This document shows positions 8,156 to 16,793 of a stretch of DNA of 64,000 bases, piece by piece. Source of the stretch: Chloroflexota bacterium (lineage in GTDB: Bacteria > Chloroflexota > Dehalococcoidia > Bin125); contig VXQT01000003.1 of assembly GCA_009838915.1 (NCBI GenBank), positions 1 through 64,000 of the forward strand, written 5' to 3'. The translations under genes and the position numbers were made by a program. The notes beneath the pieces are model-generated. The model saw only the letters and a program-made list of their open reading frames with translations. It did not search any database and was not told the DNA's origin. Position 1 is the stretch's first letter. Each line of letters opens with the position of its first letter.

Positions 8156-9391
8156 CTAGCGCTCGATTTCCGCCGCCGTCTCCAGCGCTTCCTCCCACGT
8201 CACCTGATCGCGGATCATCGCCTGGTAGCGGCGCAGCATCCTCGGCCAACCGACGGCGACGACGCCGGTCAGATAGCCGCGTAGCCCGTAGATGGCGGCG
8301 AAGCGGTTCGATTCCAACGTGCCGTGGACCAGGCGGAATTCGTCGCGTGGGGATGTGATGCCTGAGGCCATGATGCTCAGTCCGTGCTGATCGGACCAGA
8401 AGTAGGGCACGGGCGCGAAGGCCTCGAGCGGCTCGTCGCGGCTCTCCAGCAGCAGATTTCGGGCGGCGGCCATGCCCTGCTCGACGGCATTGGTCCAGTG
8501 CTCGATGCGCATCGTTCGTTGCGGATTCGCATAGCGGAAGTGCGCGACCAGACCGTTGGGCCAGCGGGCGACGTCGCCGGCGGCGTAGATCATCGGCGCG
8601 GCCCGACAGTATTGATCGCAGATCACGCCGTCGCCGATGGTGAGTCCGGAGTCCGCCAACCACTCCACGTTGGGTCGCACGCCTATCCCGACGACGACGG
8701 TGTCAGCCTCGATCCGCGAGCCGTCTTCGAGCAGCACGGCCTCGACGCGTCCGTCGCCGAGCAGATCGGCGACCCTGGCGTTGAAGCGCATGCGGACGCC
8801 GGCGTCGGCGTGGAGCGTCTTTGCCCACTCGGCTAGCTCTTCACCCAGCGGACCGAGCATGGGCGCGCTGAGCGCTTCGATCATGGTCACGTCGAGTCCC
8901 CGCGCTCGGGAAGATGACGCGACCTCTGCGCCGATGAACCCTGCGCCGATGACGGCGACGCGTTGGCTCGTCTCGAGTTCGCCGCGGATTCGTAAGGCAT
9001 CATCCTGGCTGCGAAGCGTGTGCACGCCTTCGAGATCGTTGCCGAACGGGAGTGAGATCGGCCGCGCGCCGGTCGCGATGATCAGGCCGTCGAACTCCAG
9101 CGACTCGCCCCGGTCGAAGCGCAGGACGCGGTCTGCGGCGTTGAGCCCAACCGCGCGGCATCCGGTTCGTAGGTCCAGGTTGAGGTCGGCGAGTTCGCCG
9201 GGTGAGCGCAACGGCAGGCGGTCTGCGTCCCACTCGCCGGTCAGGATCTGCTTGGAGAGCGGCGGCCGGTCGTAGGGGTCTTCCGGTTCTTCGCCGACCA
9301 TCGTAATCCGCCCGGCATAGCCCTCGGCGCGCAGGGTCTCGGCCGCGTTGAGTCCGGCCAATGAGGCGCCGATGATGACGACGTGTTGCAT
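8156..9391 (-). CDS. FAD-dependent NAD(P)H:ferredoxin reductase-type oxidoreductase
   Basis: A 411-residue pyridine-nucleotide-disulfide-fold reductase resembling rhodocoxin/putidaredoxin and dioxygenase ferredoxin reductases. It shows the N-terminal FAD motif VVIIGASLAGLNAAETLRAEGY, then DPYDRPPLSKQIL, the second nucleotide motif VAVIGAGFIGAEVA, and IYAAGDVARWPN near the C-terminal flavin contact. The ATG at 9391 has GGAG six bases upstream; in-frame ATGs at 9403 and 9415 lack this. No partner ferredoxin or oxygenase is adjacent. The gene converges on the geranylgeranyl-reductase gene with one base between stops. Confidence 0.85.
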   Translation of the reverse strand: MQHVVIIGASLAGLNAAETLRAEGYAGRITMVGEEPEDPYDRPPLSKQILTGEWDADRLPLRSPGELADLNLDLRTGCRAVGLNAADRVLRFDRGESLEFDGLIIATGARPISLPFGNDLEGVHTLRSQDDALRIRGELETSQRVAVIGAGFIGAEVASSSRARGLDVTMIEALSAPMLGPLGEELAEWAKTLHADAGVRMRFNARVADLLGDGRVEAVLLEDGSRIEADTVVVGIGVRPNVEWLADSGLTIGDGVICDQYCRAAPMIYAAGDVARWPNGLVAHFRYANPQRTMRIEHWTNAVEQGMAAARNLLLESRDEPLEAFAPVPYFWSDQHGLSIMASGITSPRDEFRLVHGTLESNRFAAIYGLRGYLTGVVAVGWPRMLRRYQAMIRDQVTWEEALETAAEIER

Positions 9392-9475
9392 GGGGTGCTC
9401 CATGCGGCGTTGCATGGGCAGAGGCTATCGCGACGCAATCTGGTCGAGTCGGGCTGGGTTTGTGAAATGCTTCGC

Positions 9476-9481
9476 TATGAT
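9476..9481 (+). promoter_or_regulatory. Possible -10 element of the SDR gene at 9530
   Basis: TATGAT, five of six matches to the sigma-70 -10 consensus, lies about 50 bases upstream of the SDR start in the 138 bp divergent gap. I see no convincing -35 hexamer at the right distance, so this is weak. Confidence 0.25.
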
Positions 9482-9529
9482 GCATTCGAATCCACTGACC
9501 AGACACCAAGCAGCAGACTGGAGACAGCC

Positions 9530-10399
9530 ATGGGCAAGTTGGACGGCAAGGTTGCCATCGTGACCGGGGCGAGCCGCGGCATTGGCGCGGCGATCGCCGA
9601 GTGCTTCGCGGCGGAGGGCGCCAGGGTGATCGCGACCGCGCGCACCGTGCAGGAGGGCACGCACCCGCTGCCCGGTTCGCTGGAGATGACGATCAAGAAC
9701 ATCCGAGACGCCGGCGGCGAGGCGACCGCGGTGGCCGGCAACGTCTCCGAGTACGAAGAGTGCGCCGGCATCGTCCAGCAGACGATCGACACCTACGGCC
9801 AGCCTGACGTGCTGGTCAACAACGCGGCGCTGACCTACTTCATCCCGGTCAAGGACTTCCCCGTCCGCCGCTGGCTGCGTTCGACCGCGGTCAACTTCCA
9901 CGGTCCGTTCTACATGAGCCAGCTCTGCCTCAATGAGGGCGGGATGATCGAGCGCGGCTCGGGAGCAATCGTCAATGTCTCATCAGCCGCGGCCATTGGC
10001 CCGGGCCGAGGCCCGTACGACGAGACCAACGGCCCTGCGGGCGGGGGCGGCACGCTGTACGGCGCGGAGAAGGCGGCGCTGGAGCGCTTCACGCAGGGCC
10101 TGGCATCCGAGGTCTACCAGTATGGCGTCTCCGTCACCTGCTACAGCCCGTCGCAGATCGTGCCGACGCCGGGCGTGGTGCACCACCGACTGATGGAAGG
10201 CCGCGACCCGACCGAGGCCGAGGGCGTCGAGATCATGGCGCAGGCCGCGCTGCTGCTCGCCACCGAGCCGCTTGACAAGGTCACCGGCCGGGTCACCTAC
10301 TCCCAGGAGATCCTCAAGGAGTTCGGCTGGGATATGGGCGAGAAGACGCCTGCAGGTACCGGCGTGACGACTCCGGGGTCCGGCTACTCTCAGATCTAG
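9530..10399 (+). CDS. Short-chain dehydrogenase/reductase
   Basis: A 289-residue classical-type SDR. It has the cofactor motif [28 protein letters not shown], the Ser of IVNVSSAAAIG and a YGAEKAALERF active-site YxxxK. An insertion PYDETNGPAGGGG precedes the catalytic Tyr, and the C-terminal tail is longer than usual. GGAGAC lies 6-8 bases upstream of the ATG at 9530. The substrate is not predictable. It is divergent from the ferredoxin-reductase-like gene. Confidence 0.85.
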   Translation: MGKLDGKVAIVTGASRGIGAAIAECFAAEGARVIATARTVQEGTHPLPGSLEMTIKNIRDAGGEATAVAGNVSEYEECAGIVQQTIDTYGQPDVLVNNAALTYFIPVKDFPVRRWLRSTAVNFHGPFYMSQLCLNEGGMIERGSGAIVNVSSAAAIGPGRGPYDETNGPAGGGGTLYGAEKAALERFTQGLASEVYQYGVSVTCYSPSQIVPTPGVVHHRLMEGRDPTEAEGVEIMAQAALLLATEPLDKVTGRVTYSQEILKEFGWDMGEKTPAGTGVTTPGSGYSQI

Positions 10400-10448
10400 C
10401 GGCCGTCGGCCGCCCCGGCAGGCCGCAGCCGGCTAGCAAGGCGTTGTC

Positions 10449-11657
10449 GTGGCCTCCGCAGATGTTGAACGCGTAGAACGCTGGTTCCTCGACGGCGAGT
10501 TGTTGCATCCGTGTGAGGGCGACGCGCCGCCGTCAACGGTCGATCTGTCTCGCGCGATTGCGTCGATCGGCGGCGTACCGCTCTCGGATCACGACAGCAG
10601 GGCGCAAGAACTGGCGGAGCGCATCGGTCGCGATCGGCCCTTGCTGTTCGTGATGGTCGACGGTCTCGGGTGCGTCTTCGATGAGCTTGCCAGCCCGGGC
10701 GGGTTGCTGGCGGAGGCCGAGGGCATTCAGCTTCGCTCGGTCTTTCCCTCGACGACCGCCGCGGCGCTGACCACGCTCGCGACGGGCGCGTGGCCCTCGC
10801 AGCACGGCGTGCCCGCCTGGTACACGCATCTGCATCGCAACGACCTGACCGCGACCATTCTCCCCTTCGTCGAGCGCGATTCCGAGCGCAAGCTCCAGGA
10901 GTTCGGCATTCGACCGAGCGAGGCGTTCACCTATCCGTCGCGCATGGCGGCGATCGAAGGTCGGTTCCGTACCTATCATCCGCGGGCGATCTCCAACAGC
11001 GAGTTCACCAGCTACCAGCGAGGCTCCGCGCCCACGGATCCATACGACCACCTGCGCGACGCTGCCGCAACGGTTGTTTCACGGATTGTCGAAGAGGACG
11101 AACCGGGGATCCACTACCTCTACCTGCCAATGGTCGACTCCGCTTCCCATCGGGACGGACCCAATGCGTCGACCACGAGACGGGCGCTCGAGGCCGTGGA
11201 CACGGCGCTGGGCGCAATCGCGGAGCAGTTGGACGGACGCGCGCGCATCGCGGTGAGCGCGGATCATGGTGAGCTGTACGTTTCGGCGAGGGAGAAGGCG
11301 CTGTTTCTGCCCGATGATCCGCTGCTGGACCACCTGCACACGCCGCCGCATGGCGAGCCGCGGGTGCCAATGTTCTGCGTGCAGCGAGGTCGGGAGGCCG
11401 CATTCGAGGGAGAGTTTCGCGAGCGCTGGGGACGCGACTGGGCGTTGATCACGCGCGCCGAGGCCGAGGAGATGCGGCTCTTCGGTCCAGAGCCGATGAC
11501 CTCGTTGGCGGCGGAACGGATTGGCAGTCACCTGGCGCTGACGGCGACCAAGAATGTGATCGTCTACGGCGAGGCGGGCAACAAGGTCTCAGCGCTCAAC
11601 GGGTATCACGCCGGGCTTCGGGCGGAGGAGATGGAGATTCCGCTGCTGCTGGCCTAG
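10449..11657 (+). CDS. Type I phosphodiesterase/nucleotide pyrophosphatase family protein
   Basis: A 402-residue alkaline-phosphatase-superfamily protein. Metal and nucleophile motifs are visible: LLFVMVDGLGC (metal Asp), SVFPSTTAAALTTLATGAWP with the Thr nucleophile, HYLYLPMVDSASHRDGP, and AVSADHGE (Asp-His metal ligands). Members hydrolyse phosphodiester or phosphomonoester bonds; the precise substrate is unknown. No signal peptide is evident, so it may act in the cytosol. The start is a GTG without a clear ribosome-binding site. It ends facing the alcohol dehydrogenase, with a strong hairpin in between. Confidence 0.85.
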   Translation: MASADVERVERWFLDGELLHPCEGDAPPSTVDLSRAIASIGGVPLSDHDSRAQELAERIGRDRPLLFVMVDGLGCVFDELASPGGLLAEAEGIQLRSVFPSTTAAALTTLATGAWPSQHGVPAWYTHLHRNDLTATILPFVERDSERKLQEFGIRPSEAFTYPSRMAAIEGRFRTYHPRAISNSEFTSYQRGSAPTDPYDHLRDAAATVVSRIVEEDEPGIHYLYLPMVDSASHRDGPNASTTRRALEAVDTALGAIAEQLDGRARIAVSADHGELYVSAREKALFLPDDPLLDHLHTPPHGEPRVPMFCVQRGREAAFEGEFRERWGRDWALITRAEAEEMRLFGPEPMTSLAAERIGSHLALTATKNVIVYGEAGNKVSALNGYHAGLRAEEMEIPLLLA

Positions 11658-11669
11658 CGGAGCCGAACG

Positions 11670-11692
11670 GGCCCCTGCGTGAAGCAGGGGCC
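11670..11692. terminator. Perfect hairpin between convergent genes
   Basis: GGCCCCTGC and GCAGGGGCC form a perfect 9 bp stem with loop GTGAA, between the stops of the phosphodiesterase gene (11657, plus) and the alcohol dehydrogenase gene (11737, minus). There is no T-run, so it would be a bidirectional, U-poor terminator or a transcript-stabilising hairpin. A degenerate copy lies at 1561-1582. Confidence 0.55.
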
Positions 11693-11736
11693 GGGGCAGC
11701 CGAGCGGGCACACACGTGGAGCAGCGGCTGGGGCGC

Positions 11737-12843
11737 CTAGTCGTCGAACTCCATGATCGCTCGACCGAAGATCTCGCCATGTTCGAGGGCGGTGGTGGCC
11801 TCGTTGATCTGGCCGATCGTGAAGCGCTCGGTTACCATGGCGTCGAGGTCAAGCGCGCCGTCCTCGGCCCAGGCGAGGAACATCGGGAAATCGCGGTCGG
11901 GATGGCAACTGCCGCCGATCGAGCCGATGTACTTCTTTTCATTGATCAGCATGCCGCGCATGTCGACCTCGCTAAAGGTCACGCCCGATTGCGGCACGCC
12001 GACCAACACCGCCGTGCCGCCGGTCTCGGCGCCCAGGATGCCCGGACGTACAGCGCGGAGGATTTGACCCATTGTGACCTCGCGGCCGATGCAGTCGAAG
12101 GCGAAATCGGCTCCCGAGATCGGCTCGCCGAAGCTGGTCAGCCCTTCGCCCTGGGTCAGCGCGTGGACCTGCTCGATGGCGTCGCCGCCCGAGGCGTTGA
12201 CGCCGTGGGTCGCGCCGAAGCGCTTAGCGAACTCGAGCTTCTCGTCATCCAGGTCGACGGCGATGATCGGGTCGGCGTTGACGACCGAGGCCGCGACCAC
12301 AGCCGAGAGTCCCACCCCGCCGACGCCGAAGATCACCACGCTGTCGCCCTCGCGCACGGCCGCGGTGTTGTAGACAGCGCCGGAGCCGGTCAGCACGGCG
12401 CAGCCGATGATCGAGGTGACATCGCGGCGCGTGTCCTGCGGGACCTTGACGATGTACTTCTCGTCGGCGATCGTCGTGTCTGCCCAGGTGAAGACGTTGC
12501 GTGTGGTCGCTGTGCGGCCGTTCGGGCGCTCGACGACGACCGGGTCGACTTCTCGGGTCGCGGTGTCGGGATTGCGCGGAACCCAGGTGACGAAGACGAT
12601 GTCGCCGACCTGCACGTTGGTCACCTGCGAGCCGACCTTGATCACCTCGCCGGTCGCCTCGTGACCGAGAATCTGGTCGCCGTTGCGCGGATTGTGCATC
12701 TGGTGCAACTGCGAGTGGCAGATGCCAGACGCGAACTGGCGCACGACTACCTGGAAGTCGCTGGGGTCTGGCAGGTCGACGCGTTCGACGGCCAGGGGCT
12801 CGTCTGCTTCGGGGAGAAAGACCACGCGTGCGGGAGTTGGCAT
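11737..12843 (-). CDS. Zinc-type alcohol dehydrogenase (NDMA/mycothiol-type subfamily)
   Basis: A 368-residue medium-chain dehydrogenase. It shows SGICHSQLHQMHNP (catalytic zinc Cys region), ILGHEATGEVIKVG, the NAD(P) motif VVIFGVGGVGLSAVVAA, and a C-terminal REVTMGQILRAVRPG. The proximal segment lacks the four-Cys structural zinc lobe in its usual form. The subfamily is close to NDMA-dependent alcohol and mycothiol-dependent formaldehyde dehydrogenases, but the substrate is not certain. MPTPARVVFLPEA at 12843 is the start; the open frame further upstream is not protein-like. Confidence 0.82.
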   Translation of the reverse strand: MPTPARVVFLPEADEPLAVERVDLPDPSDFQVVVRQFASGICHSQLHQMHNPRNGDQILGHEATGEVIKVGSQVTNVQVGDIVFVTWVPRNPDTATREVDPVVVERPNGRTATTRNVFTWADTTIADEKYIVKVPQDTRRDVTSIIGCAVLTGSGAVYNTAAVREGDSVVIFGVGGVGLSAVVAASVVNADPIIAVDLDDEKLEFAKRFGATHGVNASGGDAIEQVHALTQGEGLTSFGEPISGADFAFDCIGREVTMGQILRAVRPGILGAETGGTAVLVGVPQSGVTFSEVDMRGMLINEKKYIGSIGGSCHPDRDFPMFLAWAEDGALDLDAMVTERFTIGQINEATTALEHGEIFGRAIMEFDD

Positions 12844-12871
12844 GAGAGGCTCCTGTTCGTCAACACTCACG

Positions 12872-12915
12872 CTCCCCCTTCCAGGGGGAGCTGTCGCGGA
12901 ACGACTGAGGGGGTT
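12872..12915 (+). repeat. Palindromic repeat of the CTCCCCCT...AGGGGGAG type
   Basis: CTCCCCCT and AGGGGGAG pair around TCC, followed by CTGTCGCGGAACGACTGAGG, a second short GTCG/CGAC palindrome. The arrangement resembles a repeat seen in many bacterial genomes. It lies upstream of both divergent genes, the alcohol dehydrogenase and the rRNA-methyltransferase-like gene. Confidence 0.55.
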
Positions 12916-12949
12916 CCGCCGAGAGTCTACCTTGCGCAAACATGTGGCT

Positions 12950-13570
12950 ATGGAGATCATCACCCGGCGCGGGCTGCGAACCATGGAAGCGGCGGAGTTC
13001 GACGAGCTGCGCGCTCGGTACGCATCGACGTTGGTGGACCTGGGCACCGGCGACGGCGCCTGGCCGCGTCGGTTTGCGCGCGAGCATGACAATGTGCTGG
13101 CGGTCGGCGTCGACGCCGACCGCGAGGCGCTGCGCGAGGCGGCCAAGCTGGCCGAGCGCAAGCCCGCGCGCGGCGGCGCGCCCAACGCGCTCTACGTCGC
13201 GGCGAGCGCCGAGTCGTTGCCGCCGGAGCTGCGCGAATCGGCCGATTGGGTCACTGTGTACTTCCCCTGGTCGGCGCTGCTGCGGATGATCCTCGTGGGG
13301 GACAATCTGCTTGCCGAGATGTTGTCCTTTCTCTGTCGACCGAGGTCGCGAGTAAGCTTCGTGCTCAACGCGGATGCGCCTCCGGAGGGCGTCGATCCGC
13401 CGACGCCGGCATCGGTTCGCAGTTCGCTGAGTGTCCCGCTATCGTCGGCAGGCTTCAGGATTACGAAGTCCGAGTGGCTGGACGCTTCGCAGGCGCCGCC
13501 GACGACCTGGGGCGGGCGCCTGGTCAAGGGCAGCGGCCGGGCAATGATTGGTCTTGACGCGACGCGATGA
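12950..13570 (+). CDS. KamB/NpmA-like 16S rRNA (adenine-1408-N1)-methyltransferase homologue
   Basis: A 206-residue Rossmann methyltransferase. Family NpmA/KamB methylates N1 of A1408 in the 30S decoding site and confers aminoglycoside resistance in producers and pathogens. Matching features in order are the SAM motif VDLGTGDG (about residue 30), AVGVDAD, RKPARGGAPNALYVAASAES followed by LPPEL, the FPW motif (the Trp that stacks on the flipped adenine in NpmA), GFRI, and a C-terminal TTWGGRL that supplies the second conserved Trp. Length matches NpmA (219 aa). The ATG at 12950 is in frame. Whether it modifies rRNA here is unknown. Confidence 0.78.
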   Translation: MEIITRRGLRTMEAAEFDELRARYASTLVDLGTGDGAWPRRFAREHDNVLAVGVDADREALREAAKLAERKPARGGAPNALYVAASAESLPPELRESADWVTVYFPWSALLRMILVGDNLLAEMLSFLCRPRSRVSFVLNADAPPEGVDPPTPASVRSSLSVPLSSAGFRITKSEWLDASQAPPTTWGGRLVKGSGRAMIGLDATR

Positions 13571-13596
13571 TGCGGCGCACCGAACTGTGCGCGGAG

Positions 13597-14598
13597 CTAG
13601 CGCATCGCAACTGCGGGATCAGTCGGTCTGGGGATCTGGAACCAGGGCTGGTCGCAGAACTCGAGGTCTTCGGCGGTCAGTTCGACTTCTGCATAGCGCA
13701 GCGAGTCCTCGATCTGCTCGGTCCGGGACGCGCCCACGATGGCCGACGTGATGCCATCCTGCGCCAGCACCCAGGAGATGGCCGCGTGGGTGATGCTCTG
13801 GTCGCGCTCGGCGAAGTAGTCTTGCAGCCGCGCGACCTGTTCTCGCTGGATGTCGTCCCAGTAGCGGCCTTGGTAGAGCTGCGAGGTCCGGCTGTTGGTG
13901 AACCAGTTGTCGCCTTGCAGCTCCGACATGTCTCGGTAGCGCCCGGTGAGGAAGCCGCCCGCGAGCGGGTTGAAGCAGATCACGCCGACGCCCTGGTCGC
14001 GGCAGAGCGGCAGCAGGTCGCTCTCGATGTCGCGCCAGAGGATGTTGTAGCGCGGCTGATCGCAAACGAATCGCGTGATCCCCAGCTTGTCTGATGCGCC
14101 GAGCGCCAGCCCGAGCTGCCAGGCGCGGAAGTTTGAGGCTCCGACGTAACGCACCTTGCCCCAGCGCACGAGGTCGTCGAGCGCCTGCATCGTCTCTTCG
14201 ATCGGTGTCGAGCGATCAGGTCCATGCAGCTGATAGAGGTCGATGTAATCGGTACCCAGCCGCCGCAGCGAGTCGTCAACCGCCGAGAGCAGGTGCTGCC
14301 TCGAATTGCCGCGCTGGTGCGGCAAGGGGCCGGTGGGCCCGAACCCCTTGGTCGCCACGATGACCTGATCGCGCGGCCGGCCGGCGAGCCACTTGCCGAT
14401 GATCTCTTCGGTGCCGCCGACATCCGCCTTGCCTGCGGGATAGGCGTCGGAAGTGTCGAGGAAAGTGACGCCGCCGTCGAATGCGGTATCGAGGATGCGG
14501 TGCGCCTCGTCCATCTCGGTGCGGGACCCGAAGGTCATCGTGCCCAGGCAGATCTCGGAGACCCGAAGTCCCGTGTTTCCCAGCTTGCGATAGCGCAT
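13597..14598 (-). CDS. Aldo/keto reductase
   Basis: A 333-residue NADPH-dependent TIM-barrel reductase. It opens MRYRKLGNTGLRVSEICLG, has FLDTSDAYPAG (catalytic Asp and Tyr), VIVATKGFGPTG (Lys), DYIDLYQLHGPDRSTPIEE (His) and SAIVGASRTEQIEDSL near the cofactor site. This looks like the family that reduces sugars or simple carbonyls. The ATG at 14598 gives the expected N-terminus; upstream frame is noise. It follows the thioesterase on the same strand across a 65 bp gap with a hairpin. Confidence 0.92.
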   Translation of the reverse strand: MRYRKLGNTGLRVSEICLGTMTFGSRTEMDEAHRILDTAFDGGVTFLDTSDAYPAGKADVGGTEEIIGKWLAGRPRDQVIVATKGFGPTGPLPHQRGNSRQHLLSAVDDSLRRLGTDYIDLYQLHGPDRSTPIEETMQALDDLVRWGKVRYVGASNFRAWQLGLALGASDKLGITRFVCDQPRYNILWRDIESDLLPLCRDQGVGVICFNPLAGGFLTGRYRDMSELQGDNWFTNSRTSQLYQGRYWDDIQREQVARLQDYFAERDQSITHAAISWVLAQDGITSAIVGASRTEQIEDSLRYAEVELTAEDLEFCDQPWFQIPRPTDPAVAMR

Positions 14599-14629
14599 GT
14601 GCTCACCCTTTCTCGCAGACTGATGTGCA

Positions 14630-14659
14630 GTCGGGCAGCATATCGCGCTGCAGCCCGAC
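14630..14659 (-). terminator. Stem-loop between thioesterase and aldo/keto reductase genes
   Basis: GTCGGGC (14630-14636) and GCCCGAC (14653-14659) pair, with further partial pairing inside. It follows the minus-strand thioesterase stop and precedes the reductase start. No T-run follows, so it may attenuate rather than end transcription. Confidence 0.35.
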
Positions 14660-14663
14660 GGAA

Positions 14664-15077
14664 CTACAGCACCATCTGGGTCTGGGTGACCTGGGCGACG
14701 AGCTTGCCCTCTGGATTGAGGATGGTGGTCTGCCAGACCTGGGTGCGGCGTCCACGATGCATCGGGCGGCACTCGCCCCTGAGCGTGGTGCCCTCGACGC
14801 CGCCGCGGAAGAAGTTGGTCTTCGACTCGATCGTGGTGGTGCCCGATTGATCGTCGAGGTTGGCCATCGTCCCGAGCGCGCCGAGGGTGTCGGCAAACGC
14901 CATGATCGCGCCTCCGTGCATCAAGCCGGGGGCGGTGCAGAGTTCGCGGGTGACATCAATCTCTCCGATCATCAGCTCGGGAGATGCGTGAATGAGTCGG
15001 ATGCCGAGATGATCGGGCAAGAGTCCGCGCATGCGCAGGCGGAACGGTTCCAGCTCCAACGAGGTCGAATCGGGCAT
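14664..15077 (-). CDS. PaaI-type hotdog-fold thioesterase
   Basis: A 137-residue hotdog protein, probably hydrolysing an acyl-CoA or aryl-CoA thioester. The diagnostic segment is APGLMHGGAIMAFADTLGALG, where the HGG motif and the following acidic residue form the active site; SKTNFFRGGVEG and VWQTTILNPEGKLVAQVTQT give the last strands. The start MPDSTSLELEPF at 15077 gives normal length. It is divergent from the metallo-beta-lactamase-fold gene with 63 bp between starts. No substrate is implied by context. Confidence 0.85.
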   Translation of the reverse strand: MPDSTSLELEPFRLRMRGLLPDHLGIRLIHASPELMIGEIDVTRELCTAPGLMHGGAIMAFADTLGALGTMANLDDQSGTTTIESKTNFFRGGVEGTTLRGECRPMHRGRRTQVWQTTILNPEGKLVAQVTQTQMVL

Positions 15078-15140
15078 TGGCGTTCCCTTCGCGGCGTGCG
15101 GTCGTAGAGTGTCGGCGCGGTTGCGTGATAACGTCACGCC

Positions 15141-16046
15141 ATGAGTGCCACGCCAATCTATCAGGTCGGATCGCGCGAGGTTCGCGTGCTGTCGGACGGC
15201 GTGATCTGGCTCGACGCCGGGGCTGTGTTTGGGCTCGTGCCCAAGGTCATGTGGCAGCGCGTGACCGGCGAGACGAATGATCTCAACCAGATACCGCTGG
15301 CGCTCAATTGCCTACTGCTGGAGTCGGACGGCAAAACAGTGTTGATCGAGACCGGCCAGGGCAACAAGGACTTCGAGCAGACTCGGCGTCGAGGCTGGGA
15401 ACCGGACCATGGCAAGCTGATCGATGACCTGGCTCGCAACGGCGTCCGTCCGGCGGATGTTGACATCGTGATCAACACGCATTTGCACAACGACCACACT
15501 GGATGGAACACCATCGAGAACGGCGAAGGAGAGCTGGCGGTCACATTCCCCAACGCGCGTTACTACATTCAGCGCGGCGAGTGGGAAGATGCGATGCATC
15601 CAAACGAGCGGACGCGCGCCACCTATCTGCCGGAGAATCTGCTGCCGGTTGAAGCGGCGGGACAGATCGAGTTCATCGAGGGTGAGACACAGGTCACCTC
15701 CGATATCACCGTGATCGAGACGCCCGGGCACACGGCGGAGCACGCGTCAGTCGTGATTGCCAACGGCGGCGAGTCAGCGGTGTACCTGGGCGACATGATC
15801 CAGCATCAGGTGCAGTTGGAGCGCGCGGCCTGGTTGTCGGCGTTCGATGTGCTGCCGTTGGTCAATCTGGAAACAAAGAAGCGTGTGGTCGCCGATGCGA
15901 TCAAGAACCGCTCGCTGTTGGTCGCGGTGCACAATCCATTTCCCGGCGTTGGGCGGATGAGCGCGGGGGAGCGCGGGCGCAACGTGTGGACGTCGGAGGC
16001 GCCGCACGCTGTCGCCAACACTGAGACTGCGGCCTCTAGAGGCTGA
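15141..16046 (+). CDS. Metallo-beta-lactamase-fold hydrolase (lactonase-like)
   Basis: A 301-residue cytosolic MBL-fold protein with two zinc sites. Metal ligands are visible as NTHLHNDHTGWN (HxHxDH), IETPGHTAEHASVVI (His) and VYLGDMIQ (Asp). The overall layout, with an N-terminal strand pair and a WEDAMHPNERTRATY lid region, is like the AHL-lactonase/AttM group, but these names cover many esterases and lactonases. No signal peptide. It is divergent from the thioesterase gene and 34 bp before the next gene. Confidence 0.85.
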   Translation: MSATPIYQVGSREVRVLSDGVIWLDAGAVFGLVPKVMWQRVTGETNDLNQIPLALNCLLLESDGKTVLIETGQGNKDFEQTRRRGWEPDHGKLIDDLARNGVRPADVDIVINTHLHNDHTGWNTIENGEGELAVTFPNARYYIQRGEWEDAMHPNERTRATYLPENLLPVEAAGQIEFIEGETQVTSDITVIETPGHTAEHASVVIANGGESAVYLGDMIQHQVQLERAAWLSAFDVLPLVNLETKKRVVADAIKNRSLLVAVHNPFPGVGRMSAGERGRNVWTSEAPHAVANTETAASRG

Positions 16047-16080
16047 AGTTCAAGACCGAGAAATCGCGGAAGGCAAGAAC

Positions 16081-16728
16081 ATGGCACTTGGAGGAGGTAT
16101 CGGCGGCGCCGGCGATCCGATGATGGATCCAGCCGAGATGGCGAAGCTCATTCCCAAACCGCGCCGCATGATGTGGAAGCAGGAGAAGCTAGTCGACGAG
16201 GCGTATCTGCAGTACCGGGATCGCACCGAGGAGTTGCCGGAGCCGGATCTGGTCGAACGCATTTTCCTGATCATCATGCGGGGCGATCGCTGTCTGCTAG
16301 TGCGCCATGGGGATCGTCATCAACCCTGGGTGCTGCCGATTCTTGAGTTCGAGATCGAGCCGCGCCCGGAGCCTCTGGATCCGGAATTGGATCAGGCAGC
16401 GCGCCGGGCCTCGCTGACGCAGACGATTGGCGCAGTGGTTGAGGACACCTGGCAAGTGCCGGTCGGCAACTGGTCTCAACACACGCAAGTACAGATGACC
16501 GCCAAGGAGTTGCAGGACAAGGTTGAGCCCGGATCGCGGCGCTACGAGATGATTGTCACCGCTGAGGCTGGCGAGCCGAACGACCTGCGAGACGACAGCG
16601 AGTGGGCGAGGCGGTTCTTCCCCTCACGCGAAGTGGTCAAGCTACTGCGGGAACGCTACAACGACTACGAAGAACTTGAGCTGGCATACGATCAGATGCT
16701 GATCGAGGCAGCCAAGACCGGCGCCTGA
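16081..16728 (+). CDS. Hypothetical protein, possible degenerate Nudix fold
   Basis: A 215-residue protein with no confident family. A central stretch, VERIFLIIMRGDRCLLVRHG followed by QPWVLPILEFE and LTQTIGAVVEDTWQVPVGNW, follows the strand-loop-helix order of a Nudix domain, but the catalytic box GX5EX7REUXEEXGU is not intact. The C-terminal part is acidic and helical (REVVKLLRERYNDYEELELA). The gene lies 34 bp after the MBL-fold gene, perhaps on the same transcript. If it is Nudix-derived it is probably non-catalytic. Confidence 0.5.
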   Translation: MALGGGIGGAGDPMMDPAEMAKLIPKPRRMMWKQEKLVDEAYLQYRDRTEELPEPDLVERIFLIIMRGDRCLLVRHGDRHQPWVLPILEFEIEPRPEPLDPELDQAARRASLTQTIGAVVEDTWQVPVGNWSQHTQVQMTAKELQDKVEPGSRRYEMIVTAEAGEPNDLRDDSEWARRFFPSREVVKLLRERYNDYEELELAYDQMLIEAAKTGA

Positions 16729-16793
16729 TTGACCAGTGTGATCATTGAGGTAACAGACTGCCGGCGCTCGACATAGTAGGCTCGTGCTCAACC

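Noticed and set aside
11716-13089. Long open frame on the plus strand opposite the alcohol dehydrogenase gene
   Set aside because: It mirrors the minus-strand dehydrogenase, has Val/Asp/His/Arg-rich composition without motifs, and is a high-GC antisense shadow.
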